This document shows positions 7,169 to 14,215 of a stretch of DNA of 14,276 nucleotides, one piece after another. The notes under the pieces are model-generated. The model was not told the origin of the DNA. It worked only from the letters and a program-made list of their open reading frames with translations, and made no database searches. Position numbers and translations under genes: made by a program. Numbering within the stretch: position 1 is the first letter of the stretch; the number at the start of each line of letters is the position of its first letter. Origin of the DNA: Bacillota bacterium (lineage in GTDB: Bacteria > Bacillota > Clostridia > Christensenellales > Aristaeellaceae); assembly GCA_023404345.1 (NCBI GenBank), contig JAEYCB010000001.1, forward strand, positions 1 through 14,276, written 5' to 3'.

Positions 7169-8276
7169 GTTGCACCTCCGCGTACTTCAGAATGAACTCG
7201 TCGGCACGGCCTTCGCCGCCTTCTTCCTGCCGGTTGACCGACTTGACGATCTCTTCCATACTCTCCTTGCCAAAAAATGCGCGGGCCTCGTCAATAGGGC
7301 CAAAGTAAGCCAGCCGCCCAGTGCGCTTGGCATCCTTGGCCAGTACGATCACATCATCAAACAGGTCAATCACCCGGTCCGGCGTATGCGTGATCACAAT
7401 AATGATCTTGCCCTGGTCGGCAATCAGGCGCAGCTGTTCAAATAGCTCACGAGCCATTACGCCATCCAGGCCAGAATCAGGCTCATCCAAAATGAACAAA
7501 GAGGGATTAGAAATAAATTCCATAGCAATGGAAAGCCGCTTGCGCTGACCGCCGGACAGCTTTTCTACCATATTATTTTCCACCGGGGTCAGGCCGAAGA
7601 TCTTCATCACATCTTCCACCCGTGCCTTTCGCTCCGCGCTGGAAAAGTCCTTGGGTAAGCGAAGACTTACCGCATCCATTAGCGTACGGAACACACTGTC
7701 CGATCCGCGCATCAAATCCATCTGAGGCACAAATCCTATATTATACTGCATCTCCTTATAATGCTTGTACATGTTGGTGCCATCGAGCACCACTTCAGCC
7801 TTGGCCTTCTCATATCCGTTGATTGCGTTGAGACAGGTGGTTTTGCCCGCGCCACTGCCGCCCAGCAGCAGCACCATATGTCCGGGCTGGATGTACATAT
7901 GAATATCCCGCAGCAGGTATTTTTTTCTGAAAAACTCCCAGACCGTCCGCTCCTCCAGGTTCACCGTCAGGCCCTTGTCCAGCACATCAACCTTTTTGCC
8001 GGAGAAGAAGTTGGCAGCCTCACTCTTGATATCCTCCACCTTCCACACGGGCTGATAGTCCTTCCGAAAGCCCCACAGCAATGCGGGAACACAGTCAATC
8101 AGCACCCACAGGAGGACCCATCTCTTCTGTCGGCCGTATACCTCGGTCAGTCCGTTATAGACGCGGATCATGTAGACCATGTTAATCAGCATAATGATCA
8201 ATTGAGCCAGGGCCAGGAAGCCCTGACTGATGGAGCTCAACTGCAAATACATGCTGCACAGACCCGTGACAATCAT
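7161..8276 (-). CDS. ABC transporter ATP-binding protein with N-terminal membrane region (ABCG-like)
   Basis: A 371-residue protein. The ATPase domain (about 95-335) is complete: Walker A GGSGAGKTT (139-147), Q-loop Q185, signature LSGGQRKR (240-247), Walker B LFILDE (260-265), D-loop SGLD and H-loop H297. The signature and the SGLDG run are ABCG/export-like, and the adjacent permease is its partner. Before the ATPase are two hydrophobic stretches (about 15-40 and 52-70) ending near LLWGFRKDYQPVW. These look like the second half of a small membrane domain whose first half is in the preceding ORF. The start ATG overlaps that ORF's stop (TAATG). This may be genuine coupling, or a one-base deletion that split a longer gene. 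The product's substrate is unknown. Confidence 0.9.
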   Translation of the reverse strand: MIVTGLCSMYLQLSSISQGFLALAQLIIMLINMVYMIRVYNGLTEVYGRQKRWVLLWVLIDCVPALLWGFRKDYQPVWKVEDIKSEAANFFSGKKVDVLDKGLTVNLEERTVWEFFRKKYLLRDIHMYIQPGHMVLLLGGSGAGKTTCLNAINGYEKAKAEVVLDGTNMYKHYKEMQYNIGFVPQMDLMRGSDSVFRTLMDAVSLRLPKDFSSAERKARVEDVMKIFGLTPVENNMVEKLSGGQRKRLSIAMEFISNPSLFILDEPDSGLDGVMARELFEQLRLIADQGKIIIVITHTPDRVIDLFDDVIVLAKDAKRTGRLAYFGPIDEARAFFGKESMEEIVKSVNRQEEGGEGRADEFILKYAEVQHG

Positions 8277-8500
8277 TAGAAGTCTACTACCGCCAGCACG
8301 CGCCCTTCCGGCTCACGACCTGCGCACAACCCCAGCTTGTACTGCCGGGCGCAGGGAATCAATGCCCACCAGCCCTCGATGCCGCTTTTGCAAAATATCG
8401 CCCATAGTCCCACCAGGTACAACACCATCGTTAAGATGCTGTACGGATCAGACATGTCACCCAACATCACCAGAACGACACCTGAGACAATTTTCATCAT
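8276..8500 (-). CDS. Small membrane ORF ahead of the ABC ATPase; possible first half of a split gene
   Basis: About 74 residues if it starts at the ATG 8500-8498; a second ATG follows at once and the frame is open up to 8761, but the upstream translation looks random. It has a hydrophobic N-terminus, a second hydrophobic stretch (ILTMVLYLVGLWAIF), and GWWALIPCARQYKLGLCAGRE. The last resembles the G-x-GW-x-ALIP-xx-N-x-Y-x-L pattern of DUF5684-type small membrane domains. The stop TAA overlaps the ATPase ATG. The remainder of such a domain, ending in an FGK-like and then W/Y-G-F segment, appears at the N-terminus of the ATPase in another frame. So the two may once have been one gene. The start is uncertain, and there is only a weak ribosome site. 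Confidence 0.5.
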   Translation of the reverse strand: MMKIVSGVVLVMLGDMSDPYSILTMVLYLVGLWAIFCKSGIEGWWALIPCARQYKLGLCAGREPEGRVLAVVDF

Positions 8501-8897
8501 CAACCACCCAGTCTTTTGAATTTCGTTCAGCAAGCAACCAAAACCGCCGTTTTCCCTGAAAGCCTCTGCTGCCGTATCTCCTAAAGCGTCTTTCATTCCA
8601 ATCGCTTGCGGCAACAGTCTTACAGCGCTTTTTTGCCCAATTTTTATCGTTTCGCCCTTGGAGCCAGAAAATCCTGTTTGAAAGCAAAAAAACTGGTGCC
8701 AGCCAAGTCTTCCGTCTTTTAGGCAAAATGCGGCACTTGATTTTCGTTTTGTCCAGATCATTCTTTATATGTATGCCAAAAAGGATATCATATCTTTCCA
8801 TAGAATAAAATATATGGTAATCTGTGCTAAAAGTCGCTTTTCCGTCCGACCAAGCGTTTTTTGGAAAAGTACATATACAATGCAGGAGAAAATAATC
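8501..8897. other. Intergenic region between the divergent ABC and LRR-like genes
   Basis: About 400 bases without a gene I can defend. The minus-strand frame is open to 8761, but its translation shows no domain-like pattern. On the plus strand, TATACA at 8874-8879 is a possible -10 for the LRR-like gene without a good -35. Positions 8830-8844 share a 15-base identity with 3674-3688. The minus strand near 8690-8665 reads TTGCTTT...AAACAGG, reminiscent of the spacers at 401 and 3731, but no -10 follows. Confidence 0.4.
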
Positions 8898-9778
8898 ATG
8901 AAGCGAAAGTCAATTACAGCAATGGTCCTTTTTGCGCTGACGGCTCTGCTATGCGCCACAGCATTTGCGGAGAAACTCGACTATACCTTGTCAAAGGATG
9001 GTACGCTCATCATCAGCGGAAACGGCGCTATCACCCAGTCGTTTATGGCCCGCTCGTACAGGCGCATGGAGAAACTGTGCAGCATATCGTGGTGGAAGAA
9101 GGCATCACATCCATCGAAAGCTTTGGACTGGAAGGCTTTATAAATCTAAAATCCATTACACTACCTCAGACACTCACCGAGGTAGGCTTCTGCATTCTGG
9201 GAAGCAAGGGTGCGCTGGATTACACGATTTTCGGTGCAGACCCAGAGGCGCTGCGGCAACTGTTGGGGCAAAGCTATGAGGATTACCAATACTTCTGCCA
9301 TTTTGAGGCGCAGCAAGCCGTTGATGCCGGCAGTGGCGCCGCAGCACTTTTGAACGTACCTGCTTCTGCGGTTGTGGATGCATTGTGTGCTGAATTGTCC
9401 GCCGGCAGCCTTTCGCTGACCCTGACCAGCGCGCAAAGCCAAAGCGACACCCACGGAAATATCCGTTTTGTCTATGATCTTGAGGCCAATGATGAGGTAT
9501 TTATCCAAATCACTTCATTTAACGCAGAAACGCTTCAAAAGATCGTCATACGCACGGAAACCCTGTCCCCGGGCGCGACCTTTGAAGCGTTGTGCCGCCG
9601 GATTCCGCAGGCTGCCTGTCTGGCGATGCCCCAGGGCATCCAAGATGCACTGGCCAAGATTCCTTTGTCTAATGGTGGGGGCATCAGCCAAGCACAGGCG
9701 GACGGGTGGTCCGTGCGGGTCGGCGGCGTAATGGACGTTCGCACCGTATGGGATCTCACTGAGGATGGGGCCATCTAA
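8898..9778 (+). pseudogene. Secreted BspA-like leucine-rich-repeat protein, frameshifted
   Basis: The ATG at 8898 follows AGGAG and begins a clear signal peptide (MKRKSITAMVLFALTALLCA, cleavage after TAFA). Next comes LDYTLSKDGTLIISGNGAI, typical of the start of BspA-like LRR_5 surface proteins. This frame then runs into unrelated sequence and stops at 9143. The expected continuation, IVVEEGITSIESFGLEGFINLKSITLP, is found in the next frame from about 9065 and runs open to TAA at 9778. The one-base loss lies within about 9030-9075; restoring one base near the CGCATGG at 9063 rejoins the frames into about 293 residues. After one or two LRR units, the C-terminal ~190 residues match nothing I recognise. 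It is probably a dead or phase-variable gene, unless the base is a sequence error. Confidence 0.78.
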
Positions 9779-9793
9779 GCAGCAGTTTTGCCG

Positions 9794-10783
9794 TCAGGCT
9801 GTGCTGTTAAGTTTAAGGATTGTCATATTGAAAATGCCGTCCGTCGCCTGAACAGGACTGCTGTAAAACAGGCTTAGCGTCGTTTCCGATGGCGCATTAA
9901 TAATAAAGTTTGCCGAACCACCGGCTGAAGTACCATTAACACTCGTGGCAAAATACACTGAGGTTTCCATGTGTGACGTGCCGTTATAGGTCGGCGTAAC
10001 CTGCATATAGCTGGCAGTTCGGTAAATGGCCGATATGCTGTAGCTCACAAGGTAATAGCCCGGCTGCAGGGTAATGCGCGAAAAATCCGTCTGGACAATA
10101 TTGCCCGTGGGATCGCTCACATCCGGAAACATCGTGATAAGGCTATTATTATTCCATACGACCTGAACGTTGGCAAAGGAGGCAAATACATCGTCAGGAA
10201 CCTCACCGGCAGCTCCGGTTGCACCCGTAGCGCCTGGCAGTCCCGGCAGGCCGTCCGCACCCGTGGCCCCGGTCGCTCCGGTAGGCCCCGTAGCGCCTGT
10301 CGCGCCAGTGGCACCCGTGGGGCCCGTAATACCGCTAATTCCGCGGGGCCCTATTGAGCCGTCCGCTCCTGCAGGGCCTGTAGCTCCCGTTGCACCGGTG
10401 GCTCCTGTCGCTCCAGTGGGGCCTGTTGCGCCCGTGGTGCCGTCAAGTCCCGTTGCACCTGTAGGGCCGGTCGGACCTGTGGGGCCAGTGGGGCCTGTCA
10501 TGCTGGAAAATCCCGCCGGACCTGTGGGACCTGTTGCGCCCGTAGCGCCTGTAGCACCCGTAGGGCCTGTAATACCACTAATTCCGGGAGGTCCCATTGA
10601 GCCGTCTGCTCCCGCAGGCCCGGTTGCGCCCGTTGGGCCTGTCGGACCGGTGGGACCGGTAGGGCCTGTTGCACCGTCGCTTCCGGTAGGTCCGCTAACC
10701 CATATGGGACAACCGCGAAAGGCGCAATTAAGGCACATGGAGCCGCCGCGTCTTGTGCATGAAGGGCCGTTATAAATCGGCAT
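9794..10783 (-). CDS. Collagen-like surface protein of the BclA/exosporium type
   Basis: A 329-residue protein starting at ATG 10783, chosen because GAAGGT lies seven bases upstream; a start at 10810 is also open. The N-terminus is cysteine-containing (CTRRGGSMCLNCAFRGC). A Gly-X-Y tract of about 54 triplets follows (residues 31-194), mostly GPT and GAT, with one break at GFSSMT. A ~130-residue C-terminal domain beginning EVPDDVFASFANVQVV resembles the beta-rich trimerising heads (C1q/TNF-like) of BclA-type glycoproteins. Such proteins form collagen triple helices on the spore exosporium, often glycosylated on threonine. There is no conventional signal peptide, as expected for a mother-cell protein. 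The neighbouring sleB-ypeB pair supports a spore role. The exact location is inferred. Confidence 0.87.
   Translation of the reverse strand: MPIYNGPSCTRRGGSMCLNCAFRGCPIWVSGPTGSDGATGPTGPTGPTGPTGATGPAGADGSMGPPGISGITGPTGATGATGATGPTGPAGFSSMTGPTGPTGPTGPTGATGLDGTTGATGPTGATGATGATGATGPAGADGSIGPRGISGITGPTGATGATGATGPTGATGATGADGLPGLPGATGATGAAGEVPDDVFASFANVQVVWNNNSLITMFPDVSDPTGNIVQTDFSRITLQPGYYLVSYSISAIYRTASYMQVTPTYNGTSHMETSVYFATSVNGTSAGGSANFIINAPSETTLSLFYSSPVQATDGIFNMTILKLNSTA
10202..10693 (-). repeat. Collagen Gly-X-Y repeat tract with an internal duplication
   Basis: The DNA codes for nearly uninterrupted G-X-Y triplets rich in GPT and GAT. A 34-residue block starting GPAGADGS and including GISGITGPTGATGATG occurs twice, 81 residues (243 bases) apart, with two differences. 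Because the triplets are similar throughout, the opposite strand also stays open, but that Pro-Val-Ala reading is an artefact. Confidence 0.9.
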
Positions 10784-10843
10784 GGCTCGCACCTTCTTTC
10801 TATAGTTCACACCATCCTATTCTGTTTTTCTCTCTATGTGCAG

Positions 10844-10875
10844 AAAAGCGGCCCGCTGTCAAAGCAGCGGGCCGC
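10844..10875 (-). terminator. Rho-independent terminator upstream of the collagen-like gene
   Basis: An 11-base perfect GC stem, GCGGCCCGCTG (10848-10858) with CAGCGGGCCGC (10865-10875), has a six-base loop and is followed on the minus strand by TTTTCTG. It would end transcripts from ypeB or from anything starting in the 292 bases after ypeB. It leaves only about 60 bases for the collagen gene's own promoter. Confidence 0.85.
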
Positions 10876-11167
10876 CAAAGCACAGAGGCCAAGAGAATTT
10901 CCTGACCTTCCAAGTTGTTAAAGGTCCTTGTTTTCGGAAAAAACCGCGTTTTTTGTGTCTTTCAGGCTAGGCTCTCAGCACGCCCGCATGAAATGCTATG
11001 GCATAAGGTTTTTAGCACCGGAGGATAGCGTGCGGCCAGTCATGCGGAACGTATGTGCCCAGCTGCGCAAAGCGCAAAGCAACCCGGACATGAATCTGCA
11101 CTCCATAGTTTATCAAAACTCTGCACTCTTGTGTTTATCTGTAAATGCTGTCCTTGTCCACACCCTG
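10876..11167. other. Gene-free stretch between ypeB and the terminator
   Basis: About 290 bases with no defensible ORF. A plus-strand reading is open from 10928 but has no ribosome site and is antisense to ypeB beyond 11168. The only structure is an AT stem, AAAAAAC/GTTTTTT with a CGC loop (10938-10954), and a weak GACCTT/AGGTC pair near 10904-10925. I recognise no known RNA family. It may be a long 3' untranslated region of ypeB or may hide a small RNA. Confidence 0.4.
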
Positions 11168-12505
11168 TCAGGCCGCCATGCGCCCCTCAGCGCTGTCCAC
11201 CATCATCAAAACTTCCGCCTCTTCGCCTGTGAGCGCATCGATATATACACGGTATTCGCGCCCCTCGTAACGGCCCGGTATCTCGTAGCACAGGCGCTCG
11301 CCCTCCCGGTAGGGAATCACGCACAACCGCGCCTGACCGGCCTCCAGCCGGGAACTCACCTTTTCCAATGCCTGTTCAGCTGAAAGTGTGGGTGCAAGGC
11401 CGGCGCGCAAAGTGTGGTTCATCAGATAGTTGTTGGCCTCCAAGCCGACCACCTCACCCGTGTCCATGCGCACCTGTACTTTGACCAGATCAGGATATAA
11501 AAGCACCCCATCCTGGACGGCCACAAAATTAATCACAGCTAGGCCATCATAAACCTGATAGTGATTGGCTTCCATCTGGCCGTAGCCACGATCCAGCAAA
11601 AAGCGCTGCGCTGTCCCGGCACATTCCTCCAATGTCAATCCAGGTTCAAACGCTGCGTGCTCCGGGACCATCCACAGCATCTTTCCGCCCTGACGGGTCA
11701 CCTCGGCGTTGAGTACCACACCATCATTCAGGGTAAGGGTCACGCCGTAACTGGCCAGCGCACCTCCGCTATCCGGAGCCGCTTCCACACGCTGGACCCG
11801 TTCTTCCCCTACAAAGGCTCTGGCGATCTCCATGGCCTGGCGCTGATCTATCATGTCCTGGCCAAGCGCCTTGGGGGTGCCATAATGCCGTGCGTCAGAA
11901 AAAGCACCATCGTAAATCATGCTGGGATAATCCATACCGTTGTCGGGATCGGCCACCTGTTCCAATGGACGCTGGGCCGCCTGAGCCTCAGCATAAAAAA
12001 CCCCCGGCTGGGCAGTCAGGCGCAGGCTTTCAGCCACCATGGTTTCCCGTGCGGTGGCAAACTGCCCCAGCAACAGCGCGCACTGGCTTTCCAGTTTGCT
12101 TAGCTCCGTGGTCTGCTGTCCGGTCAGCGGCTGGCCCGCAGATACCGACAGTGCCAGCACCATGGCATATTCAGACAGCTGATTGCAAAACTTCATCGTG
12201 TCGCTCATGGCAACATGGCTCAGGGGAAGGGCAGACAGGCCGCTCACCACACTGTCCGCCTGTCTGCTGATGCCCGCAAGCAGTTCTACCTGAGTGCGAG
12301 TGTCTGTTGCCACGGGCGCCTTGCCCAGCTTCAACCCGATAGCCTGCAAGTGCTCCTGCGTTTCCAGCACGCGCTGAGCATAAGCGTCCTCAAGAGCCTG
12401 GGCGCTGCGCTGAGCCCGGTTGCCGAAATCCAGCGTGAGGAAAATGGAAATAAGCACTGCCGCGCCCAAAAAAGTATACAGAAGAATGTGATGCTTTAGC
12501 CGCAT
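11168..12505 (-). CDS. ypeB: Spore germination protein YpeB
   Basis: Encodes 445 residues. YpeB is needed for SleB to be stable and localised in the spore, probably at the inner membrane and cortex, and it inhibits or protects SleB until germination. The N-terminus MRLKHHILLYTFLGAAVLIS is a membrane anchor or uncleaved signal. A long helical domain follows to about residue 190, then three PepSY-like modules in the C-terminal half (about 225-290, 300-375 and 380-435), each with the YxVxV...G-x-V/E-pattern. The ATG at 12505 was chosen because GGGAGG lies five bases upstream and it keeps the membrane segment at the N-terminus. The gene follows sleB by 13 bases, the usual sleB-ypeB operon order. 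Confidence 0.93.
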   Translation of the reverse strand: MRLKHHILLYTFLGAAVLISIFLTLDFGNRAQRSAQALEDAYAQRVLETQEHLQAIGLKLGKAPVATDTRTQVELLAGISRQADSVVSGLSALPLSHVAMSDTMKFCNQLSEYAMVLALSVSAGQPLTGQQTTELSKLESQCALLLGQFATARETMVAESLRLTAQPGVFYAEAQAAQRPLEQVADPDNGMDYPSMIYDGAFSDARHYGTPKALGQDMIDQRQAMEIARAFVGEERVQRVEAAPDSGGALASYGVTLTLNDGVVLNAEVTRQGGKMLWMVPEHAAFEPGLTLEECAGTAQRFLLDRGYGQMEANHYQVYDGLAVINFVAVQDGVLLYPDLVKVQVRMDTGEVVGLEANNYLMNHTLRAGLAPTLSAEQALEKVSSRLEAGQARLCVIPYREGERLCYEIPGRYEGREYRVYIDALTGEEAEVLMMVDSAEGRMAA

Positions 12506-12518
12506 GCGCGCCTCCCAA

Positions 12519-13199
12519 TCAAATGGCAAAGTTATGCTTGCCAATGCTCAGCTGCACCGTGCGCGACCAGATCCACCCGTTGGTGGCGGTTGCAGGGTTA
12601 TAGTAATACAGGCATCCGCCGGTGGGGTCCCAGCCGTTGAGCGCGTCGCGCGCAGCCCGCAGGCTGTCCTCGTCGGGAGTAAGGTTGATCTGTCCATCGG
12701 CCACAGCGTCAAACGCGCCGGCCTGATAGATTACTCCGCTGATGGTGTTGGGAAACGAAGGGCTCTTTACCCGGTTGAGCACAACCGCCGCCACGGCCAC
12801 CTTGCCCACATAGGGTTCGCCGCGTGCCTCACCATGTACCAGCCGCCCCAGCAAATAGGTTTCACTCTCATTGTAGCTCGCAGCAGACACGCTGCCCGCA
12901 AGGGTCACTCCCAAAGCCGCGGCTGTGCTCTCCCCTACCACGCCGTCCACCTTCAACCCATTCTTGCGCTGAAACCATACCACCGCGTCATAGGTCTGCT
13001 TGCCAAATACGCCGTCCACCGTGCCACTGAAATATCCATACTGCTTCAACTTCTGCTGAACCAGCGTCACCTGATCGCCCTTGTCGCCCCAGGCCACCAC
13101 GGCCGCATCAGCCCGTACAAAGGAAAAAAACAGTGCAAACGTCATCAGAGCCGCAATCAGTTGCAGCGCCAGCTCCATTCGATTGGGTCCCTGCCGCAT
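12519..13199 (-). CDS. sleB: Spore cortex-lytic enzyme SleB
   Basis: A 226-residue germination enzyme that cleaves the muramic-delta-lactam cortex peptidoglycan as a lytic transglycosylase. A hydrophobic N-terminus (about 8-32) acts as signal or anchor. The peptidoglycan-binding domain (PG_binding_1) spans about 38-96, with GDKGDQVTLVQQKLKQYGY and DGVFGKQTYDAVVWFQ. The SleB/CwlJ hydrolase_2 domain is about 116-224, with the HGEARGE motif (122-127) holding the catalytic glutamate (probably E124), AAVVLNRV and GWDPTGGCLYYYNP. Start ATG 13199 follows a GGGGGAGGG site, which however lies in the 3' arm of a terminator-like hairpin (13202-13243). It is followed directly by ypeB. Confidence 0.96.
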   Translation of the reverse strand: MRQGPNRMELALQLIAALMTFALFFSFVRADAAVVAWGDKGDQVTLVQQKLKQYGYFSGTVDGVFGKQTYDAVVWFQRKNGLKVDGVVGESTAAALGVTLAGSVSAASYNESETYLLGRLVHGEARGEPYVGKVAVAAVVLNRVKSPSFPNTISGVIYQAGAFDAVADGQINLTPDEDSLRAARDALNGWDPTGGCLYYYNPATATNGWIWSRTVQLSIGKHNFAI

Positions 13200-13201
13200 C
13201 T

Positions 13202-13243
13202 AAAAACCCTCCCCCACAAGCATCGCTTCGTGAGGAAGGGTTT
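13202..13243 (-). terminator. Terminator-shaped hairpin abutting the sleB start and holding its ribosome site
   Basis: On the minus strand, AAACCCTTCC then TCACGAAGC (13243 down to about 13225) folds with GCTTGTG then GGGGGAGGGTTT (to 13204). The hairpin spans 40 bases with one bulge and G-T pairs, followed by TTTTT at 13206-13202, then AG and the sleB ATG. It suits an intrinsic terminator for the truncated beta-helix gene, but its 3' arm contains the sleB Shine-Dalgarno (13207-13215). No room remains for a promoter between it and sleB. Confidence 0.7.
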
Positions 13244-13280
13244 CCCATAAAGAAAAAAACTATACGCTTTGAGCAGGCGT

Positions 13281-14150
13281 CTACTGCGCCGTATACAGGG
13301 TGTAACCGTTGGTTTCCACACAGGACAGATCGCCGGTAAAGCTGGTGACATACGTATCCGCAGTTAGTTTCCAATGGCACCCATCCTCAAGCGTCACATG
13401 CACTTCTCCGGCCTGCCCCTCCGGTTTGACCGCCCCCTCAAAGGTAGCGCCGTCCGAAAGCCTCATTTCAAGGGAGGAAATCTCATCCACCCAGATGGTT
13501 CCGGTTAATGCCTGCGCGCTGGCATTCAGCGTGCAGTGTCCTCCGTTTTTACCGGGCGTTCCCCAGCCGCGTTCACCTGAATTTCCTTCCACCCGCAGCA
13601 AACACCCATCGGCAGGGGTGAGTGCTACGCCGCTGAGTTCAATGGCACAGTCGGTGTTGGTCACGTAAAACAAATCACCCGCTAAGGTGGTCAATGATCC
13701 GCCCGTCATTTGGAAATGGCTCTCCCCTGCCTCGGCATCGCCGCTCATGCTTTGGTATAGCATCACACCGTGCAGGTTTTCACCACTGCCTGGCCCATAG
13801 GTGCCCTGCATGTTGCCCGATACCGTACAGTCCGTAAGCGTCACGCTGTTGTATCCTTCCACCACAATGGCTTCGGAATTGTTAGCCGTCAGCTGCGCAT
13901 TGGATACAGCAATCTGCGCTGTGCTGTAAATGCTTGGCGATCCGGTACCGTTGGTTACATAGCGGCCGCCATTGGCAGTCAAAATCCCGCCTCCACGGTC
14001 GCTGCGAATGGCAGCCGAAGACTTACCCTGTGTTTCCACATCCACATCCCAGGCGGTCAACCCTCCGCCACCCACTACATGGATACCGCCGGAATGATCG
14101 CCGGTGGTGCGCACGGTGCTGTCTGTCACAGAAACGGCGGTGCCTGCCCA
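13281..14150 (-). pseudogene. Beta-helix surface protein, 5' end removed by an insertion sequence
   Basis: The remaining ~290 residues show beta-helix/adhesin-like composition: short Gly-, Ser-, Thr- and Asn-rich strands such as VSVTDSTVRTTGDHSGG, VTLTDCTVSGNMQG and CAIELSGVALTPADG, repeating about every 20-25 residues, as in pectate-lyase-fold surface proteins. It ends normally with TAG at 13281. There is no native start: the frame runs at about 14150 into the terminus of an IS element, and the last ~20 open codons beyond (up to a TTG at 14210) are IS sequence. So the signal peptide and N-terminal part are lost, or lie beyond the IS. A terminator-like hairpin follows at 13243-13202. The original function was probably surface or extracellular; the substrate is unknown. 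Confidence 0.78.
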
Positions 14151-14155
14151 TGATA

Positions 14156-14209
14156 TGCTCCCTTTAAAGTAGACAGCGGAAAAACAAAACTGCCGAAACG
14201 GAGGGAGCA
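14156..14209 (+). promoter_or_regulatory. Inverted repeat joining the IS end to the transposase ribosome site
   Basis: TGCTCCCT (14156-14163) at the IS end is perfectly complementary to AGGGAGCA (14202-14209), with two more T-G pairs possible inward. The right arm covers most of the transposase Shine-Dalgarno. A transcript entering from outside would contain both arms and could hide the site, while one starting inside the IS would lack the left arm. Confidence 0.5.
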
Positions 14210-14215
14210 ATTATC

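Noticed and set aside
8501..8761. 87-residue extension of the small membrane ORF before the ABC ATPase
   Set aside because: Composition looks random and no ribosome site supports the earlier start, though a start upstream of 8500 is not excluded.
10202..10693. CRISPR-like or tandem array
   Set aside because: The periodicity is the nine-base Gly-X-Y codon pattern without spacers.
10170..10775. Long plus-strand Pro-Val-Ala repeat ORF
   Set aside because: It is the antisense reading of the collagen Gly-X-Y tract; the minus strand has a start, ribosome site, N- and C-terminal domains.
11561..12103. Plus-strand ORF opposite ypeB
   Set aside because: Antisense shadow; ypeB is complete and recognisable on the other strand.
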